NCBI GenBank assembly: GCA_963691705.1 | Contig: OY829538.1 | Location: forward strand, 12,240,443 to 12,304,442 | Length of the DNA: 64,000 nt | From: Viola odorata | Taxonomy: Eukaryota > Streptophyta > Magnoliopsida > Malpighiales > Violaceae | Direction: 5' to 3' | In this document: positions 47,348 through 58,443 of the stretch, one piece after another | Layout: the number at the start of each line of letters is the position of its first letter | How positions within the stretch are numbered: the stretch's first letter is position 1 | Program-made: the position numbers and the translations under genes | The notes under the pieces: generated by a model | What the model saw: only the letters and a program-made list of their open reading frames with translations | Told to the model about the DNA's origin: nothing | The model's database searches: none

Positions 47348-47815
47348 TAGCGGTGGCTCCCTTTGAGCCCTTTTTACTTTTCCTCTCGTCATGCCACTGT
47401 CTTTTCGGCCATTAGGCCATAATAAATAAACTATTTTTATTATGCCGCTTTGCCACTGTTCTTCTTCTTTAATGCGCCCTTTGTCTTTTTTCCATTGGAG
47501 GTATTCTTAGCCCAACTGAAAATGAGCCCGCTACTGGGCGGTTTCCCCATTAACCGTTCCATATTAATTTGCGCCGCCAACTCCCCGTCCACCGATTGGG
47601 CTAATTTTTGGTTTTCCTCGATTTGGGGGAGATTTCCACAGGCGTGACTGCCAATCTGGATTTGTACTCCAGGCTGTAAGCGTGCTGATTCTCAAAAGTT
47701 GTGTTGGGAGAGCTCTAGCTCTTTCTCCCTCTTTTTTCTATTTAAAGGGATCCTCTCCCTCCTTTCTGTTCATTTTCTCATTTTCTTTCCCTCTTGGCCG
47801 GTCGCCTGTGATCTT

Positions 47816-48235
47816 ATGGTTGACTCTTATTTTTTGGATACAGCGGCACGGGATTCTCCGCCAACTCCTCCGACTTCGCCGGACTCGGACAACCCTCCTT
47901 CGTCGCCCCCGTGGCGGCCGTTTGTTCGTCGGCGGGGACGCAAGAGGCAGAGGAAAAATGTCTCAAAAGTGTCTGCATCGCTCCCCAAGTGTCGTGCTCC
48001 TTCTGCCGAAAAGGGGGAAAGAAACTCCCTCCCTCCTCGTGGCTTGCCAAACATAGCTTTCCCTTCCGTGAGCACTGAAACTTTGATGTCAACCACAGTA
48101 GTGGAGCCCAACCGGTCATCGATATGCGCAGGAAAGAGGAAGGAAGAGCCTCTCCCTCCCTTTAACGGGGAGCCATCGCTTTCTGATGATGATGTAGTTT
48201 ATTGCTATGGTATCTCTTGGTCCGAGGGCGATTAG
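47816..48235 (+). CDS. Antisense ORF2 of Tat element A: 139-aa basic/acidic protein
   Basis: Open from ATG 47816 to a TAG at 48233-48235, and exactly as long as its homologue in B (62884-63303). Shared features are a Ser/Pro/Asp-rich start (DSPPTPPTSPDSD against DSPQTPLTSRDSD), a basic patch RRRGRKR that would serve as a nuclear localisation signal, and an acidic Asp-rich C-terminus. The middle is poorly conserved. No known domain. A possible TATA (TATTTAAAGG) lies about 75 bp upstream (47738-47748). TTGTAGATGCCGT (48255-48267) follows the stop, identical to 63348-63360 behind the B copy. The function is unknown; the charge pattern suggests a nuclear DNA- or protein-binding role. Confidence 0.65.
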   Translation: MVDSYFLDTAARDSPPTPPTSPDSDNPPSSPPWRPFVRRRGRKRQRKNVSKVSASLPKCRAPSAEKGERNSLPPRGLPNIAFPSVSTETLMSTTVVEPNRSSICAGKRKEEPLPPFNGEPSLSDDDVVYCYGISWSEGD

Positions 48236-48254
48236 TTTAAAATGTCTCGTCCCC

Positions 48255-48267
48255 TTGTAGATGCCGT
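48255..48267 (+). promoter_or_regulatory. Conserved 3' motif of antisense ORF2 (A copy)
   Basis: The 13-mer TTGTAGATGCCGT is identical in A and B (63348-63360) shortly after the stop codon. In each it is followed by an AATGAAT(A/G)AAG-like, polyadenylation-type sequence. Confidence 0.5.
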
Positions 48268-48707
48268 TTGGCTTCCAAAAAATGAATAAGATGATCTTCT
48301 TTTTTCTTTTGTTCCCCTATCGCCTTTCTAACTTACTTCTTTGAGTGTCAAGGGTTATCACAGAGGGGATCGGTGGCTGAGTGCAACTGTCTTCGGGTTT
48401 TCGGTCAATAACCGTCTTTTCTGAAAGTCATAAATGATTGTCCACGCGTCATTCTCTGCTCCGCACGTGTTTCAATTCTACAGGCAGTCTTCTTCTTCAA
48501 GTCGAACCTTTATAAGGGAAAACCTATTCTCTTTTATCATTTTTGCTTATATCCTGCAATTTTTCGCACTTTCTCTTTCTTCTGTGTTTCCTTTTATTCG
48601 AGAGGAGAGTCTTCGCAATTGCTTGCTGGCGGCGACGGTCTGTTCTTCGGCTACTTTCTCCAGGTACTTTGTCCGTTTTTTGCCGTAGTTTATTTTCCCG
48701 ATTCCTT

Positions 48708-50879
48708 ATGTCTCATATTGGAGCTTCTGCGAGAGTCGAAAATCCCATAGATCTCGAGGCTAGGAGAGCTCGTAGTATTTTTGATTGTGATGAAGTTTTG
48801 AGGGCTGAGTTGGAGGAGAACGGTATCACCTTCCCCTTGGGCTGTCGCCCGCATATCCCTACGAGAGACACTCGGCTCCATGCCGCCATGTGGGGAACGT
48901 TTCGGTTAGTTTATTTCAAGATGTTCCTCTATGGATTTCATCTCCCCCTTCATACTTCTTTGATGAAGCTACTCAATCACTACGATCTCAATCCGGTTCA
49001 AATAACCCCGCCTTCCTGGTGTGGGATTTATGCGTTCCTTCGGTCATGCGAAATGAAGCTTATTTTCACTCCATCCCTGGATCTGTTCCGTACATTTTTC
49101 AAGCTGAGTTGTCGCGCCTGCTTGGTGGATATCACACCTAGATGGGAGGACGACGTCGTGCATTTTTTCTGGCAGAATTTCCGTGGTTTTGAAGAAAACG
49201 TGGATAATTGGAAGAATGGTTTCTTCACCCTTCGACTGCCGTCCCGCAGGTGGCGCGGAGGCTTTAATCAAAAGATTGGTAGTGCCGATTGGAAAATTCC
49301 GGAGGTGTTGTCTAGCATCGATGTGTCCCATGTTTCTGCTCTGTTAGAGGTAGAAGAGTCTTTCTGTATTCCGGAATTTGCTCGGTACAGGCCTTTGAAA
49401 GAATGTGCCGTTGGTGAGTTTTTCTTTTGCCATACTATCACTTTGATTTTCTTGTTATACTAACATGTTTCGCTGACAGGTAACGGTGAGGGTCGCTCTT
49501 CCGGGGATAGCGACACTCCCCTGAACGTGGTGTCGCTTCAAACGTTACCTCCTTCTCCTCCGCCTGAACGTTCTAGTCGCCCGCCTATTCCTCCACGAAA
49601 AAGGAGAGATAAAACTGTCGCGGCTCGTAACACATCTCGTGATAGGAGGGCGACTCCAAGTAACCCTGTGATTGAAAAAGTCGACAGCGATAGCAATAGC
49701 ATGGATGCCGGCTCCGAACTGTGTCACGCCACCCTTGCCCAACGGATGAAGCTCAGAGCGAGGAAAAATAATCCAGTGGTGGAGTCATCCGAGGATAATA
49801 GTGAGGATATGGCTGCCGAAATGGAGCGTCTCAAAAAGAAGATCCGGAAAGAAAAGACTGATCCACCGGTTCCTCCCCCGACGGAAGCCAACGTGGTTCC
49901 TGTCGAGGAGGTTAACACTTCCTTCGTGGCGAGCACCTCGCAAGTGGCGGAAGTTGTTAAGGTGCCTTCTGCCGCTTCTAAAGTCAACGAGGCTTCAAGA
50001 GTGGCGGACTCTCCCTTGCCGCCTGATGGTCTTAATTCTCCGATTGATTCCTTCATTCCGAATGTGACTTTACGGGTTTCAAACCCAGGCGTTTCTCCTG
50101 ATCCTTCCCCGAAGAAACCTTTGCCTCTATTCCTTTCGTCGATTTCAAGCGTTGGTAATTCCGTAAAGAGTTGCTCTCCTCCCTTTATCGCCAACCTTTC
50201 CCCTCAAGGTCCCCAAGGAAGTGCTGCGTTTCAGCTGGATCTGTCGTCCTTTGGTACGGACGGGCTTCGTGCTTTAGGGATATCGGATCCGCTATCGCGA
50301 GATGAGCCGGTAGGGACCATAGTGGGTCAGATGTTCAGTTCTTCGAAGGAAAAGGAAGAGTTCTTGCAGCATCCTCCTGAAATTCAACATGCATGCCTTC
50401 TGAACGATATGCTGGCTAGCTTTCGCAAGCTGAACTACTTTCTCGATGATCAGAGCGACAAGGTTCGACGCTCTCCAAACTCGACGGAGCAACTAGATGC
50501 CGCTTTAGCGAAGGTAACAGAGCTGTCCCAACTTCAGGACCGTACCTGGGCAGAGCTGAACGAGTGCCGCGCTGACCTCGCATGAGAGAGATCGAAAGGG
50601 AAATCTAAAGTGGAGCTACTGGAGGAGAAACTAGTGGCGGCCGACAAAAGGAACTCTTTCCTTCGCGAAGAGATACTGTCCCGTGACGCGGATTTGGCCA
50701 AAGTGCCTTCAAGGATAGCTTGGTGGAGAAATAAGACTACGGAGGCTTGTATCGCTGGCTTTACAGATCTTTACCGTCATGGAGCCGTTGACTTGTCTAA
50801 GCTGTCTGATCATATCTCCAAGAAAATAAAGGACTTAGGCGAAGACGAGGAAGGTTTTCTCTTTCTCAGGAAGGAGTAG
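48708..50879 (+). CDS. Antisense ORF3 of Tat element A: Transposase_28-like protein, two exons
   Basis: Exon 1 is 48708-49413 and exon 2 starts at 49480. The 66-bp intron has GTGAGT, a TACTAAC branch point and GACAG. Joined, the frame runs 603 codons to a TGA at 50583-50585, then stays open for 97 more codons to 50879, so the TGA is probably a CGA-to-TGA mutation and the product is truncated. The N-terminal half has MFLYGFHLPLHTSLMKLL, YDLNPVQITPPSW and YAFLRSCE, the pattern of Pfam Transposase_28 ('putative gypsy type transposon', PF04195). The C-terminal half is Pro/Ser-rich, then coiled-coil. Despite the family name no transposase activity is known. A TATA-like TTTATAAGG lies about 197 bp upstream (48509-48517). 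Function unknown. Confidence 0.68.
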
Positions 50880-51546
50880 GCGATCAGTGGCAGCGATATC
50901 CACGCCAGCCCTCGACTGGTCAAAGCTGACTCTCTAGTCATATTTTCCTGTTTATTCACTTTTTCTTGTATTGTAATAACGCCTTTTTGCGCGAAATGAC
51001 ATTTACACTTTATTTATTTATTTTTTGAATAATCTCTGCTTTGTCCCTCTCCGTGATCCCGGAGACTGCCAGCTTGGCTAACGCTATCTCGCGTTACCTC
51101 TTTTAATGTAGTACCGATCTTGTCTCATTTCAAGAGATCTTTTCTACTTTTCAGAGCATTTAATGCTTATGATCTTTTGATTGATGCGGGAGAAAAGTCT
51201 TGACAACTCAGGCCCACGTGTCTATTTTTAAGACACCTAGGGCTAGCGTGCTTCAGAATTTTAGCAAAACCGAAGCGTTGCCGCACTTTTCTAGAATTGT
51301 ACTCATTGCTTTCTTCTTGTAATCTTTCCACACAACGACTGCGACGTCCGTCGTTTCGTTGACCGCTAGGGTTATAAAACCCAATACTTGTTTCTTTTGC
51401 TCATTTTTGCCGTTCTGCTTTCTCCATATTTTCTCTAGTCGTCATATTTTCTTCTCACCGCTCCCGGTTCTCGAAGAGCTTTCCCTCTAAAGGTACCTCC
51501 TCTTTTCTTTCGTCGCCTTCTCCATTTTTACTTTTTTACTTCTGCC
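50880..51546 (+). other. Spacer and leader between antisense ORF3 and ORF4
   Basis: Non-coding. Contains the TATA box GTTATAAAAC at 51371-51380, 176 bp before ORF4, and the leader motif AGGTACC at 51491. Confidence 0.55.
51371..51380 (+). promoter_or_regulatory. TATA box of antisense ORF4
   Basis: GTTATAAAAC. Its distance to the ATG (176 bp) is close to that of ORF3 (197) and of the B copy of ORF3 (200). Confidence 0.5.
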
Positions 51547-53878
51547 ATGGCTAGGACTCGCCGTTCTGAGTCAAAATCGGCCAATGAGAAAAAGATGGAT
51601 GTTACAGTTAGCAGTATCACCTCGGAGGCCGTTCTCAATGAGCATTTGGCTGCCCATAATGCTGTTATTCCTGATGGTTATAAAGCCATCGTTGCCCCTG
51701 AGTCGTTACGCTTGAATAGCATTTTGTCGGGTAAGCGTAGGGTTCTGTATACACAAATGTTCCGCTATGGTTTTCAGCTTCCCATCAACTCTTTCGTAAA
51801 ATAGTTGCTCATTGTCTGCGATTTGAATCCTGTTCAATTGGCCCCGAACTCGTATTGCTTTGTTTATGCCTTTTTAGAACTTTGCAAATACAAGGGGATC
51901 ACTCCCCCCTCTCTTTTACTGCTTAAATCAGTTTTTAAACTGATGAAGTGTCGGGGGGTGATAACGATATCTCCCCACTTTGACGATGACTCACTCAAAT
52001 CCTTTACTTGGAAACTTCTCCATATTGAGTCCTCTGTCGATGCTTAGAAGAAAGAGTTCTTTGTGATAGATCTTCCTGAAGACCCCGGTTCCTGGTAGTG
52101 GTCTGGGTTTAGCCAAGACGTCAAGGACAACATCTGGGGTCGACCGGAGACTCTTCCTCAGTGCGAGCAAGGCTGGTTAGACAAACTTCTTCAATTGGAA
52201 ATCAGCGTTCATATCCGCCATGTAGCATGTAGGGTCGATATGAAGAACTGCGTTAGACGTGAGTGCCGAGTCGCTTCTTTCTTTACTATCACTGATACTA
52301 ACACTAACGTTGTTTTGTGACTATGCAGCGACAGATCCCAATTATAAGCCTGAAAGCATTAGGAGGAGGCTGAAAAGGGCCCAAGACAGAGAAGAAAAAG
52401 AGAGGGGTGTCTCTACAGAAGCTGCAGATAATTCCACCGTGCTCCCTGCCGTTTCCGTGGGCCTTGTTCAAGTATCTTCTTCCTCAGCCGGTGAGGGGAA
52501 TACCGACATTCCTTCGGGTATCCCTATCGTGACCGTAGCTACCGCTCCTGCCCAACTATCGTCCTCTAAAGTTCCCCAGGTCCTTGCCAAAGGAAAAAAG
52601 AAGAGAAAAACAAGAAGCGTTGCCGCTCTTACTCCTTCTGCAGACGCGGCAGGTTCCTCGGAAGCACCTCCTCTCAAGACTGCCACTGTGAGTATGCTTC
52701 TTTGTCATGATATGCTATTTATCAGCTTTTACGACCATTTTTCTTATTTGTGTTTCATACTGGGTTCTTAGCAGGAGACCGTTACTGGTTCTACCTCCGC
52801 GTCCCCTTTAGGCGATATGGACATGGGTTATGCACTGGCTGGCTCCAGGAAGAGATCCCGGCAGGAGGGCGAGGGTGGAAGCTTGTCTTCTACGGTTGCC
52901 GCGACGGACGCCGGACCAGACGGTGTCGTCGCTATGAATGCTCCTCATACTCACCCTTCTGGATTTTTGTCACACATGGGCACGGCTGAGACTTTCGGGG
53001 CTTCGCCCAATTCCTTCGGTGGGCCTGTTCATGGATACGGTCCTGACTCGAGCTATCCGGAAGGTTTGGGGGACTTTTTGGGCTATCCTGCTCACGGCTC
53101 CTTTGCCGCCCCAGGGGGTTCTTCTTCTCAAGTCCACCCTCCTGTCCCTGTAGCCTTTGTCCTTTCAAGGGTTCCTTTGTTGCAACGTTGTGGCGAAAGG
53201 CCCTCCACCTTCAACTATGCGGCGGACCTAAGTTCCTCGAGCGTGCCAGGTACCGTGACTCACCAAGTGGGTTTGTATGATTTTCGCAACACGGGCTTAG
53301 CGGCTCTCGGGGGCGATGGTTCACTTGCGGTTTCGGCCTTCTTGGCGGCCCACATACTTTCAACCCCTATCGAGCGGGAGGCTTTCCTTTCGCAGGCAGA
53401 CGAGGATAAGGTGAACTCGGTGCGTACTGAAATCTTCTCTAGTTTTGTGAGGTTTCAGTATTTGGCATAGCATATTCAGTGTCAGGCTGCTTCTCTTGCT
53501 GCATCCCTTTCTGAGCTTTCTCGAGAGCGGAATGAGAAAAATAAACTGCTGGAGGAACGCAACCGATTGTCACTGTCTCAGCAAGAGCTGTCAAAATAGG
53601 TGTCTACCCTTGACGCTAAGAATGCCGTGCTGGAAGGAGAGAAATCCTCTTTGGCAAGGGAGAAAACGGCCTGGGAGGAAGAGAAGACCGCTCTGATAGA
53701 GGAATCTGCCGACAAGAGCCTGTGGCACGTTGAGCGGACAGCCACCATCTTAGTAGAATGCTTTGAAGAGGTCCACGGAGCGGATGCGTACGACGGTGAC
53801 AAGGTCACCCAGGCCTTCAAACAGAAGTCTGTCGATCTCAACGAAGAAGGCTTTTGCCGAGCTAAGGCGGAGGGTTAG
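51547..53878 (+). pseudogene. Antisense ORF4 of Tat element A: second Transposase_28-like gene, three exons, broken
   Basis: Exons 51547-52258, 52329-52687 and 52775-53878 connect in frame through two GT-AG introns (70 and 87 bp; the first has TACTAACACTAAC). A paralogue of ORF3: MFRYGFQLPINSFVK, CDLNPVQLAPNSY and YAFLELCKYK align with its N-terminus, and both end in coiled coils. In-frame stops occur at 51802-51804, 52045-52047, 52096-52098, 53468-53470 and 53597-53599. The start MARTRRSES is basic. It is therefore a decayed tandem duplicate of the ORF3 type. Confidence 0.7.
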
Positions 53879-54465
53879 AAACGGAGGAACCCCGAGGGTT
53901 GAAACATTCCCGAGCTTTGCCGCTCTTTTACTGCCATCGAGCTTTTTGTTTTTGCCTCTGTGGCACTATTATTTTGGTTTCCGGAACTTGTGGCTTCCTT
54001 ACGCCATTTTTATATATTTGAACAGTTTATATGCTCGCTGCTGTCTTTTCCCCTTTTTATTTCACTTCCTAAAATTCCCGGGGGTGTTGCGACCATCTTG
54101 GCGACACGCTATGTTCAATTCCTCGAGCGAACGCGTAGCGATTTAGCTACTGCTATTGCTGAGGTCGATATCGGGCTGGCTTTCCCTGCGAGCCTCATAG
54201 TATCGCCGCTTGTGCAGTTGTCTATCTTTCCATTACTCAGAGAATTATTCTGCACATTCTCAATTGTAACCATTAGTATCATAACGGGTTACGAGAGGTA
54301 GTGATTACCCGTAGGAGCTTTTCGCTACCGTCATAGGGTGTTCCGTTATGGAAGTCACGTGAATCGCTTTTTCCGTCAGCTCTACTTCACCAGGGACTAC
54401 GCATCTAGTTACTAGCTGGAATTTCACGATTCTTTGCGCTTCTATTTTTCCACGATCGGCCTGGA
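53879..54465. other. Non-coding spacer of element A
   Basis: No gene. It leads into the repeat block between the antisense genes and pol. Confidence 0.5.
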
Positions 54466-55627
54466 AAGTGCCCTCACTTAGTGAGCCTGTCGGATCGGGA
54501 CTGGCTATCACAAGGATAGGACTTTTCACTTTCAGGCGTTGTCCTCGCGTCTAGAATTATGCCCTTACTCAATGAACCGACTACGCTAGTCCGGTTACTA
54601 AGATAGGACTTTTTATTTCTAGAACGGAGTTACTATACCCTTGGGGCGTGCCTTGTCTTGATGAGCCGTCTCCACGAAAACGGTCAGTACAAGAAAAGAA
54701 CTTTTCACTCCCAAGGATTCCCGGATTGTGCCCTCACTTAGTGAGCCTGTCGGATCGGGACTGGTTATCACAAGGATAGGACTTTTCACTCCCAGGGGGC
54801 GTTCGGGATCTTTCAATCCCAACGCTAGTACAAGGCATCCTGGGTCGTGCCCTCACTTAGTGAGCCATTTGATCAGGACCGGCATTCACAAGGATAAGAC
54901 TTTTCACTCCCAGGTGCCCCCTTTTCTATCTGCACAAAGAGCAACCACAAATACCCAAGAAAGCCCTCTCAAGGAGCGTTAGCTAAGGTTAGGGTTGGCA
55001 TTAGTCAAAGGTGCAGACAGTTCAAGGTCTAGGATAATATAATTTCAAACGAGCGATATTCTAAGAGTTAGATAAGGGAGGGCGTTGTCCTCGCGTCTAG
55101 AATTATGCCCTTACTCAATGAACCGACTACGCTAGTCCGGTTACTAAGATAGGACTTTTTATTTCTAGAACGGAGTTACTATACCCTTGGGGCGTGCCTT
55201 GTCTTGATGAGCCGTCTCCACGAGAATGGTCAGTACAAGAAAAGAACTTTTCACTCCCAAGGATTCCCGGATTGTGCCCTCACTTAGTGAGCCTGTCGGA
55301 TCGGGACTGGTTATCACAAGGATAGGACTTTTCACTCCCCGGGGGCGTTCGGGATCTTTCAATCCCAACGCTAGTACAAGGCATCCTGGGTCGTGCCCTC
55401 ACTTAGTGAGCCATTTGATCAGGACCGGCATTCACAAGGATAAGACTTTTCACTCCCAGGTGCCCCCTTTTCTATCTGCACAAAGAGCAACCACAAATAC
55501 CCAAGAAAGCCCTCTCAAGGAGCGTTAGCTAAGGTTAGGGTTGGCATTAGTCAAAGGTGCAGACAGTTCAAGGTCTAGGATAATATAATTTCAAACGAGC
55601 GATATTCTAAGAGTTAGATAAGGGAGT
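54466..55627. repeat. Repeat block including a 546-bp tandem duplication
   Basis: Two direct copies, 54536-55081 and 55082-55627, differ at only about three positions by eye. Inside each copy, a shorter unit recurs with variation: CCCTCACTTAGTGAGCC, then ACAAGGATAGGACTTTTCAC (e.g. from 54473, 54728, 54847). The right copy runs into the last codons of pol. Very recent compared with the surrounding decay. Confidence 0.92.
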
Positions 55628-56734
55628 ACCATCGAGTGTCTCCAGATGATAGGCTCCTTTTCCGATAACTCGGGTAACACGATATGGTCCATCCCAGTTT
55701 GGGCTGAGCTTCCCCATGCGTTGACCAGCAGCTCGTTTGTCCCTAAGCACCAGGTCGCCTGCCTTTAGCAACCATTCTTTGACGCGCCTGTTATGGTAAC
55801 GGGCCATCTTTCGTTTGTAGTGTTGCGTTTTCAAGAGGGTTTCTAGTCGCCCCTCCGGCAACGCATCGAGGTTGGCTAGTAACCTTTCCTCATTCAACTC
55901 CTCCCGTAAGTGGTCAACTCGCAGGCTCATGGTCCCGATTTCGACTGGCGTAACGGCTTCGGTACCGAAGGCCAATGCGAAAGGTGTTTCTCCTGTACTG
56001 GTTTTAACGGTCATGCGGTACGCCCACATCACGTATGGCAGCTCGTCAGCCCATTTCTTTTTAGACCCCTTCAGATTTTTCTTAATGCCACTGAGGATGC
56101 TCCGATTTGTCACTTCTGCCTGCCCATTGGTTTGGGGGTGGGCCACGGAAGTGAATCATTGCTCTATCCTAAATTCCGAGCATTGGTCTTTGAAGAATTG
56201 GCTAGTGAACTGTGTCCCGTTATCGCTGATCAGGATACGGGGTACGCCGAATCTCATGATAATTTGGTGCTTGAAGAAACGCCAAGTCTTTTCCACCGTG
56301 ATGTTGGCGACCGCTTCAGCCTCCGCCCACTTCTTGAAGTAATCCACTGCCACTATTACAAATTTTAGTTGGGACCTTGCCTTTGGAAAAGGACCCAGGA
56401 TATTGATCCCCCATTTAGCAAAAGGGCAAGGGGCAATGATCTCGGATATTTCGGTGGCGGGACGTCGAGAAATTTTAGAGAACTCCTGGCATTTCGGACA
56501 AGTTTGCACATAGTTGTGGCAATCTTTCCGTATTGTGGGCCAATAGAATCCAGATCTGAAAACTTGCGCAGCCAGGGTGCCGCCTGCTACATGTATACCG
56601 CATATCCCTTCATGAATTTCGCGTAACGTGTGAAGGCCTTCTTGCTCCGTTATGCATTTGGCCGCTGGGTGCGAAAAGCATCTTCGGACCAGGTCCCCGT
56701 CATAGTACGTACAGCGAGCTGCCTGTCTTAGCAC
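55607..56734 (-). pseudogene. Integrase of Tat element A, inactive
   Basis: A zinc-finger part (HEGICGIH ... CPKC, HHCC type) is followed by the core. The usual first catalytic Asp (GMDILGPF in relatives) is Asn here, GINILGPF, with the Asn codon at 56402-56404. The second Asp (ISDNGTQF) and the Glu (NGQAEVTNR) are present. A TGA interrupts the core at about 56156-56158 (RIEQ-stop-FTSVAHPQ), consistent with CGA to TGA. The C-terminus has the GPY/F motif (WDGPYRV) and no chromodomain. The ORF ends inside the tandem duplication, so its natural C-terminus is lost. Confidence 0.9.
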
Positions 56735-58443
56735 TTTTTTCCTTGCAGCGATATCCTCAGGCAGTTCTTCGTGTTTTAAATATTTGATTACGGGGACTCA
56801 CCAGTCGCTCTCGAGTTCTTCCACACACAGAGATGCTTGCTCTTCCATGAAAGAGGGTACAGGTAATTCCCGGTAATAAACGCCCTTGGGTATGGCTGCT
56901 TCCGGGTTGGCGGCCAACTTGGTAAGATTGTCAGCCTCGGCGTTATCCTCTCGGGGAATGTGCTCAAAACTGACTTGCATGCCTTCTTTCTTTATTTCTA
57001 ACAGCTCCCGCATCACTTTGGCGAGATACTGGATCATGATAGGCTCCCGAGCTTGGGAGCGCCCCAAGACCTGGTCGATTACTAGTTTGGAGTCACCACG
57101 GATTTTTAAGTGCAGGTCTCCACGCTATTTTCTCAATTCGGGCGTATCGCAACTCTGCATCCTTCAGAACGTGACTCACGAAATACACAGGGCGGTGCGT
57201 GTGACTATCGTCGCGAACGAGGACGACACTGACCACTTCGTCAGCAGCGCCGAGGTATAGATATAGAGTATCGCCTAGTTCTGGTCTGGTCAGCAGCAGA
57301 TCGGACGATAGATAATCTTTTAGGCTAACAAACGTCTCTTCACATTCCGGGGTCTATCCAAAGGAGGCTTTCTGGCGTATGACTTTGAAAAAGGGGAGAC
57401 ACTTCTCGCCTTGTTTGGAAATGAAGCGCCCTAGGGCGATAACGCACCCTGTTAGCCTTTGCACTTCCTTGACAGTTCTCGGAGATATCATGTCTTGTAT
57501 CGCTTTGATCTTTGACGGATTAGGCTGAATTCCTTTTTGACTGATCACGTAGCCCAGGAATTTTCCAGTCTGAAAAGTGAACATGCATTTTCGGGGGTTC
57601 AGCTTCATGTGGTGCCGTTTCATCACGTCGAAGACTTCCTTTAGATCCCGCAGGTGATCCTGAAAGTCAGCGCTTTTTACCAGTATGTCATCAACGTAGG
57701 CTTCCACATTTCTCCCTATTTGTTCTTCAAATACCTTGTTTGCCATACGTTGAAACGTCGCCCCCGCATTTTTTAGCCCAAATGGCATCGCGCGTATAAC
57801 AGTAAGTGGCCGTGGGAGTGATGAAGGCAGTCTTCTCTTCATCCTCAATGGCCATAGGAATTTGGTGATACCCAGAGTTGGCGTCAAGTGAACTCAAATA
57901 CGCGTACCCAGTAGTTTGATCAACTAATTGGTTAATGCGGGGAAGTGAGTAGCAATCCTTGGGGCAGGCATCGTTCAAATTGGTGAAGTCGATACACATA
58001 CGCCAGTCTCCATTGGACTTAGGGACGAGAACTGGGTTGGCTAACCAGGTGGGGTACTGAACTTCGCGGATGAAACCCGCGTCCAAGAGCTTCGCTACTT
58101 CTTTATCAACAGCTAAGGCTTTTTCCTTAGAGAACGCACGCCGCTTTTGCTGGATCGGCTTAGCATCAGGATCAACGTTGAGTCGATGCTCGACTATCTC
58201 TCGCGATATACCCGGCATGTCTGTGGGTTTCCATGCAAATTCTCCTCGACATTTGTTCAACAATCGGGCCAATTGGAGACTTTCCTCGGGACTGAGCTTT
58301 TCGCTAACAAGGAAGTCTGCTTTTTCTATGCCAATGACCGGGATAGGCACCATTTTGTCAAGGGGTTGAGCGCGCTTCTTATCGTTTTGCTCGTAGGGGT
58401 CCGCCATTATACATACATACCTATCACAACTCTTCTGAGTCAT
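56735..58443 (-). pseudogene. Reverse transcriptase and RNase H remnants of Tat element A
   Basis: RT starts in one frame (58443 to about 57790: PTWLANPVLVPKSNGDWRM, SLDANSGYHQIPM), then shifts to another (MPFGLKNAGATFQR, catalytic AYVDD at 57687-57698). A TAG for Trp stops it near 57354. The first RNase H is cut short near 57130. There the sequence jumps, with another frame change, into IRGDSKLVIDQV and EDNAEADNLTKLAA, the second (archaeal-type) RNase H found in Tat elements. Several hundred bp of pol are deleted at that join. A TGA at 56798-56800 precedes the integrase. Confidence 0.87.

Noticed and set aside
46103..54000. Plus-strand ORFs taken as ordinary host genes
   Set aside because: They are repeated in the same order in B, lie inside a TSD-bounded element, and ORF3/4 match the gypsy-associated Transposase_28 family.
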